From assembly GCA_009886815.1 (NCBI GenBank), contig QXYP01000100.1, positions 1-9,449 of the forward strand: a stretch of DNA of 9,449 nt, in the 5' to 3' direction. Position 1 is the first letter of the stretch; each line of letters opens with the position of its first letter. Source of the stretch: Halieaceae bacterium. GTDB taxonomy: Bacteria; Pseudomonadota; Gammaproteobacteria; Pseudomonadales; Halieaceae. Of the stretch, positions 6,222 to 9,449 are shown piece by piece. The translations under genes and the position numbers were made by a program. The notes beneath the pieces are model-generated. The model made no database searches. It was not told the DNA's origin and saw nothing but the letters and a program-made list of their open reading frames with translations.

Positions 6222-6992
6222 ATGGTTTCTGAGAGCGAAGTGATTGTTAGTGACGACAATGGCGTACTGACGATAATGCTCAATCGACCACACGCAAAGA
6301 ATGCAGCTAATAAGGTACTGGCCGAGGGGGTGAGTGCAGCAATCGACCAACTGGAGAGCGACCCCAATCTGCGAGTGGCCGTGATTACGGGCGCAGGTGG
6401 GACTTTCTGCTCGGGCATGGACCTCAAAGGCTTCGTCCGTGGTGAGACACCCTATATCGAAGGCCGGGGGTTTGCCGGTTTGACCGAATATCGCACTAAG
6501 AAACCGATCATTGCGGCGGTAGAGGGTTATGCGCTGGCCGGCGGTATGGAGATGGCCATCAGCTGCGACATGATTGTTGCCGCTGAGAGTGCCAAATTTG
6601 GCATCCCTGAAGTTAAGCGGGGCTTGGCAGCTGGTGCAGGGGGCTTGTATCGCCTTCCCAGACAGATACCCGAGCGCGTGGCGATGGAATTGGCCTTAAT
6701 GGGGGACTTTATTTCCGCGCAGCGCGCCTATGAATTGGGTTTGATCAACCGGGTTGTCGAAAGCGGTGGCGCCCTTGCAGCAGCGCAGGAAATGGCGGCA
6801 AAAATCGCGGCGAATGGTCCAATGGCTGTGGCCGCCAGCATGATGGTCGTGAGCCAGGCCCAAGATTGGACACTTGAAGAAGCTGCTCAGAAGCAGGGCG
6901 AGTATCTCAGTCCGGTATTTTCTAGCGCAGATGCCATTGAAGGCGCGACAGCTTTTGCCGAAAAGCGCGCGCCTGAGTGGAAGGGCAGGTAA
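6222..6992 (+). CDS. enoyl-CoA hydratase/isomerase (crotonase) family protein
   Basis: A 256-residue single-domain crotonase of normal length. The oxyanion-hole segments are GAGGTFCSGMDLKGF (residues 57-71) and VEGYALAGGMEMAISCD (100-116). Both glutamates used by enoyl-CoA hydratase are present: E110 (AGGMEMA) and E130 (FGIPEVKRG), matching E144 and E164 of the rat enzyme. So hydration of a trans-2-enoyl-CoA is chemically plausible. The family also includes isomerases, hydrolases and C-C lyases, and the substrate cannot be told. The ATG has an excellent ribosome site, AAGGAGA at 6209-6215, 6 bases away. It is a single gene on the + strand, converging on the amidohydrolase gene; no thiolase or acyl-CoA dehydrogenase is adjacent, so it is not part of a fatty-acid beta-oxidation operon within this window. 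Confidence 0.93.
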   Translation: MVSESEVIVSDDNGVLTIMLNRPHAKNAANKVLAEGVSAAIDQLESDPNLRVAVITGAGGTFCSGMDLKGFVRGETPYIEGRGFAGLTEYRTKKPIIAAVEGYALAGGMEMAISCDMIVAAESAKFGIPEVKRGLAAGAGGLYRLPRQIPERVAMELALMGDFISAQRAYELGLINRVVESGGALAAAQEMAAKIAANGPMAVAASMMVVSQAQDWTLEEAAQKQGEYLSPVFSSADAIEGATAFAEKRAPEWKGR

Positions 6993-7019
6993 TACAATGC
7001 TGGTCCTGATGGTGCATCC

Positions 7020-7067
7020 TGAGTTCTTGGTAACTCAACAGCCTATGGAGTGCATAGGAGGGAACTC
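7020..7067. other. nested inverted repeats in the convergent intergenic gap
   Basis: GAGTTC (7021-7026) and GAACTC (7062-7067) enclose a second perfect hairpin, CCTATG (7042-7047) / CATAGG (7053-7058) with a 5-base loop. An alternative hairpin TGAGTT (7020-7025) / AACTCA (7032-7037) overlaps the left arm. The location, just after the crotonase stop, fits a transcript end structure, but no T run follows on either strand, so I do not call it a terminator. Confidence 0.4.
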
Positions 7068-7114
7068 TCTGGCGAAATAGCCGGTGGGCGACAGAAAGTA
7101 CCCTGAGTTTCTTT

Positions 7115-7184
7115 AGGTCTGGTCCGCGCTGCGGGTGTTCATGCCACCCTAAGGCTCTACTGTATCGTCCGCAGCGAGGTCTGG
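7115..7184. repeat. 8-base direct repeats flanking an 8-bp inverted repeat
   Basis: AGGTCTGG occurs at 7115-7122 and again at 7177-7184. Between them lies the perfect inverted repeat CGCTGCGG (7127-7134) / CCGCAGCG (7169-7176), with a smaller GGGTG (7133-7137) / CACCC (7145-7149) inside. The arrangement resembles a tiny insertion remnant, or a cruciform at a convergent transcript end. It stops 10 bases before the 3' end of the amidohydrolase gene. Confidence 0.4.
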
Positions 7185-7193
7185 GTTCTGGGT

Positions 7194-8513
7194 TCAGTCT
7201 GCCGCAGCCCCTTCACCGGCGAATAATTTCTGCACTTCTCCTGAGGTCATGCGCCCCGAGCGATCGGTGATTTTGGCGGAATTTCCCCCACCCGATTTTT
7301 CACGGGTGTCTATCCCCGCTTTTCTGGCCTTCTCACGCAACGCACCCACCGTACAGTTTTCGCGGCCCAGAAGGGCAATGGGATCAAAGTTGAAATTCTT
7401 GATAGCGTTGAGGTGGGTCACCTGATTTATTTCTTCGTCGCTGAGCCCCACGTTATCCAGTTGCCGAAAAGTGTTTTCCGGCGTCATAGGCCATGTGCTG
7501 TCTGAATGCGGATAATCACACTCGAAGAGTATGTTTTCGATCCCCACGAGATCGCGATTACGCAAGCCGCTCTCGTCTTCAATAAAGCAGGTGAGAAAAT
7601 GCTCTCTAAACAGTTCTGTCGGCCTTTTGCCGCCAAAGTTAGACTTGGTCCAGGGGCCGTGATGGTCCAGCGTAAATTCAGCCCGTTCAAGGAAGTAGGG
7701 TACCCAGCCCACCCCACCTTCGGTGAGTGAGATTTTCAAGTTGTCATACTTCAGCAGGAATTCACCATAGAGCCAATCTGCCGCGCTGTTGGCAATGGAC
7801 ATGGGAAAGGCAGCAATCCAAGCATCGATAGGGGTGTCCGGTGAAGAATGCGGTGGCTGTGCGCCGGTGCCAATGTGGCAGTTTATGACCACGTCATTCT
7901 CGGCGCAGACCTCCCACAGTTTGTCCCAGTGTGCGTTGTGGACGCTGGGGAAGCCGTGGCAAGTTGGGTTATCCGGAAAGCTAATGGCCCTACAGCCCTT
8001 GGCGACTACCCGCTTGACCTCATTAACCATGAGTTCGCTATCCCAGATGGGCAGTAGGGCCAGGGGAATAATTCGCCCTGGATGGGTGCCGGCCCACTCA
8101 TCGATGTGCCAGTCGTTGTAAGCCTCGATTACGCGTTTTGCCGCATTCTTATTTTTGGACTGGTGGAACAGGTTGCCAGCAAAGGTGGGAAATGTGGGGA
8201 AGCAAATAGAAGAGAGGATGCCGTTGGCATTCATATCGCCGATGCGTTCATCAATCGAGTACACACCCTTGCGCATGTCTTCATAGCGTAGGGGCTCCAT
8301 GCCGTACTCTTCCTTGGGCCGGCCGACCACCGCGTTCAGTCCCATATTGCCGATTTTTTGACCTTCATACAGCCAAAAATTCTTGCCGTTTTCCGTTACC
8401 AGACGGGGTGCAATAGTCTCCAGCTCCTTCTGGGTCATGTGGTTGTCGAACATTTCCGGGGGTTCGACAACGTGGTCATCCACACTCATCAGTATCATGT
8501 CTTCAAGCTTCAT
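7194..8513 (-). CDS. amidohydrolase-2 family metal-dependent hydrolase/decarboxylase-like protein
   Basis: A 439-residue TIM-barrel protein of the amidohydrolase-2 (ACMSD-like) superfamily, probably cytosolic. The metal-site signature begins with SVDDHVVEPP, where D12 and H14 take the place of the HxH of ACMSD. H213 (NCHIGTG) and D333 (FECDYPHSDSTWP) are the expected further ligand and catalytic aspartate. The second barrel histidine of ACMSD seems replaced by E265 in TEGGVGWVP, a pattern I associate with this uncharacterised subfamily. Related enzymes hydrolyse C-N bonds or decarboxylate ring or muconate-like acids; the substrate here is unknown. Residues after about 385 form a hydrophilic tail (AGIDTREKSGGGNSAKITDR), beyond the usual barrel end. 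The ATG (8513-8511) has AGGAG on the minus strand at 8524-8520, a 6-base spacing. It lies 134 bases downstream of the NmrA-like gene on the same strand and has its own likely promoter/operator. Confidence 0.9.
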   Translation of the reverse strand: MKLEDMILMSVDDHVVEPPEMFDNHMTQKELETIAPRLVTENGKNFWLYEGQKIGNMGLNAVVGRPKEEYGMEPLRYEDMRKGVYSIDERIGDMNANGILSSICFPTFPTFAGNLFHQSKNKNAAKRVIEAYNDWHIDEWAGTHPGRIIPLALLPIWDSELMVNEVKRVVAKGCRAISFPDNPTCHGFPSVHNAHWDKLWEVCAENDVVINCHIGTGAQPPHSSPDTPIDAWIAAFPMSIANSAADWLYGEFLLKYDNLKISLTEGGVGWVPYFLERAEFTLDHHGPWTKSNFGGKRPTELFREHFLTCFIEDESGLRNRDLVGIENILFECDYPHSDSTWPMTPENTFRQLDNVGLSDEEINQVTHLNAIKNFNFDPIALLGRENCTVGALREKARKAGIDTREKSGGGNSAKITDRSGRMTSGEVQKLFAGEGAAAD

Positions 8514-8574
8514 GGTGTGCTCCTGTCGTTCTCTGGCAATGGCTGGCGTTAAATGGGCAAGGCAGTCGTTACTT

Positions 8575-8586
8575 TACACAAGTGTA
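8575..8586. promoter_or_regulatory. palindrome, possible operator upstream of the amidohydrolase gene
   Basis: TACAC-aa-GTGTA is a 5-bp inverted repeat with a 2-base centre; T8573 and A8588 add one further symmetric pair outside a mismatch. Its size and form are like those of TetR-family operators. It sits 62 bases before the start codon, next to the -10-like hexamer listed separately, where repressor binding would block transcription. No regulator gene is present in the window. Confidence 0.4.
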
Positions 8587-8615
8587 TAAATAAAACCAAC
8601 ACAATGGATTCGCAA
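8587..8615 (-). promoter_or_regulatory. possible promoter for the amidohydrolase gene
   Basis: On the minus strand, TTGCGA (8615-8610, four of six -35 matches) is followed after exactly 17 bases by TATTTA (8592-8587, three of six -10 matches) in an AT-rich stretch. Weak on its own, but the position between the two minus-strand genes and beside a palindrome supports a start site near 8580. Confidence 0.3.
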
Positions 8616-8647
8616 CATGAGGATTAACTTTTGGATAGGCAGGGTCG

Positions 8648-9449
8648 CTAACTAGGAGGCATGTGCGTGTTCGCCCAGTCTGCAAACCGCATCATACGGT
8701 TGTCTATCAAGGCACTCGCGAGAGCAATTTTGTGCGCACCTTCTGGGCCGAAGTAATGATTCTCCTCCCAGAACGCCATCATATTGCGAAATTCTTTGGC
8801 GCTAGCGAAAAAGCGATCGTATTCCTCTGCGGCAACTTGCTCGTAGTGAAGTTTGTGACCTTGGGTGTTAAGGATGTCGACGAGCTCTTGCCAGCATAAA
8901 TAGTCGCTGGCGAGTGCCAGATACTGACCATCGCCGACGTCCTCGGGCCGATTGAACGCGGCGGCTACAATCGAGCCCAATTCATTAATGTCAGCACAAG
9001 GGAAGCGGCACTGGTCTTTATCGGCTGGATAGCGCCATAACGTGTGCCCTTCCGGGGCTTTTTTCGGCGCATGAATGGTAAGAAAATTCTGGAAGTAAAA
9101 GGGCGCTTCCACAAACGTGTGATGGCGGAATCCAGCTGCTTTCACTTCGTGATCAACTCGCGCTTTACTGCTGAAATGAGGCACCGTGTATTTGCCTCCT
9201 GATAGCGCGTGGTAGTCAGGCAGGGTTGACCAGATGAAATGCTGGATGTCGGCAGCTTTCGCTGCACGCACAAGGTTTTTGCCCTGCTCAAATTCGCCCA
9301 TTCGGGTGGCGCGATCCCAGAAGTTGGTCACTGCAAACAGGCCATATGAGCCCTGCAATGCCTCTGGCAGGGTGGTAGGGGTATTAAGATCCGCCTCAGC
9401 AATTTCACAGCCCAACTCTGCCAAGCGGAGTGCCGCCGGGCTTCGGGGG
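8648..9449 (-). CDS. NmrA/HSCARG-like NAD(P)-binding protein, N-terminus outside window
   Basis: The frame is open to the right edge of the window (codons before the TTG at 9424 read PRSPAALR), so the true start and the nucleotide-binding GxxGxxG loop lie outside. The visible 266 residues match the NmrA-like branch of atypical short-chain dehydrogenases, closest by memory to human NMRAL1/HSCARG: GCEIAEADLNTP, then GSYGLFAVTNFWD, then HFIWSTLPDYHALSGGKY, HFSSKARVDHEVKAAG and APFYFQNFL. This family binds NADP(H); some members are redox sensors and others are reductases. H and K in the HFSSK segment are shared with NMRAL1, and no YxxxK dehydrogenase motif is evident. It reads toward the amidohydrolase gene 134 bases away. 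A joint role is possible but not shown. Confidence 0.88.
   Translation of the reverse strand, partial: PRSPAALRLAELGCEIAEADLNTPTTLPEALQGSYGLFAVTNFWDRATRMGEFEQGKNLVRAAKAADIQHFIWSTLPDYHALSGGKYTVPHFSSKARVDHEVKAAGFRHHTFVEAPFYFQNFLTIHAPKKAPEGHTLWRYPADKDQCRFPCADINELGSIVAAAFNRPEDVGDGQYLALASDYLCWQELVDILNTQGHKLHYEQVAAEEYDRFFASAKEFRNMMAFWEENHYFGPEGAHKIALASALIDNRMMRFADWANTHMPPS

Noticed and set aside
5994..6350. Minus-strand open frame of 118 codons before and inside the crotonase gene
   Set aside because: It has no recognisable family sequence, and it overlaps the well-supported crotonase start and ribosome site on the other strand.
7160..7174. CTG...CAG resembling a LexA box
   Set aside because: The spacing is 9 rather than 10 bases, and it lies at the 3' ends of two genes, not in a promoter.
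1..9449. CRISPR array, transposase, integrase, toxin-antitoxin or phage genes
   Set aside because: No regularly spaced repeats and no proteins of these families were found on either strand.

Overview
The window looks like a chromosomal segment of a gammaproteobacterium, most probably a marine one. The strongest evidence is the order alaS - lysC - csrA - tRNA-Ser(GCU). As I recall, this order is typical of Pseudomonas and related Gammaproteobacteria; enteric bacteria have alaS - csrA - serV without lysC. The mixed GC content and the protein sequences fit an aerobic heterotroph of the OM60/Halieaceae-Cellvibrionales kind, but that finer placement is inference.

Layout. Bases 1-536 hold the C-terminal part of an M23-type peptidoglycan metallopeptidase on the + strand whose N-terminus lies outside the window. 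After it come a small Trm112-like protein (612-797) and a HIT-family nucleotide hydrolase (808-1164), only 10 nt apart and probably co-transcribed. The core block follows: alaS (1336-3936), lysC (4054-5289), csrA (5347-5559) and a class II tRNA-Ser with anticodon GCU (5606-5696), closed by a strong intrinsic terminator (5709-5731). This block handles alanine charging, the first step of aspartate-family amino-acid synthesis, and global post-transcriptional control.

Downstream of the tRNA the character changes. About 480 bases carry no gene. They begin with a structured, repeat-like element (about 5752-5860) and continue into an AT-rich tract. Next come a crotonase-family gene (6222-6992, +), and, converging on it from the right, an amidohydrolase-2 gene (7194-8513, -) and a NmrA/HSCARG-like NAD(P)-binding protein (8648 to the window end, -, N-terminus missing). 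These three genes look like accessory catabolic or redox functions. Their substrate cannot be read from the sequence. The 201-base convergent gap between crotonase and amidohydrolase contains nested inverted and direct repeats but no standard terminator.

The most interesting signals are: a well-formed internal ribosome binding site and ATG inside lysC, at the place where the beta subunit begins in alpha2beta2 aspartokinases; the repeat-like structured element after tRNA-Ser; a palindrome placed like an operator in front of the amidohydrolase gene; and two small proteins (M23 and Trm112-like) that have lost canonical metal ligands. I see no CRISPR array, transposase, integrase or clearly undescribed defence system here.
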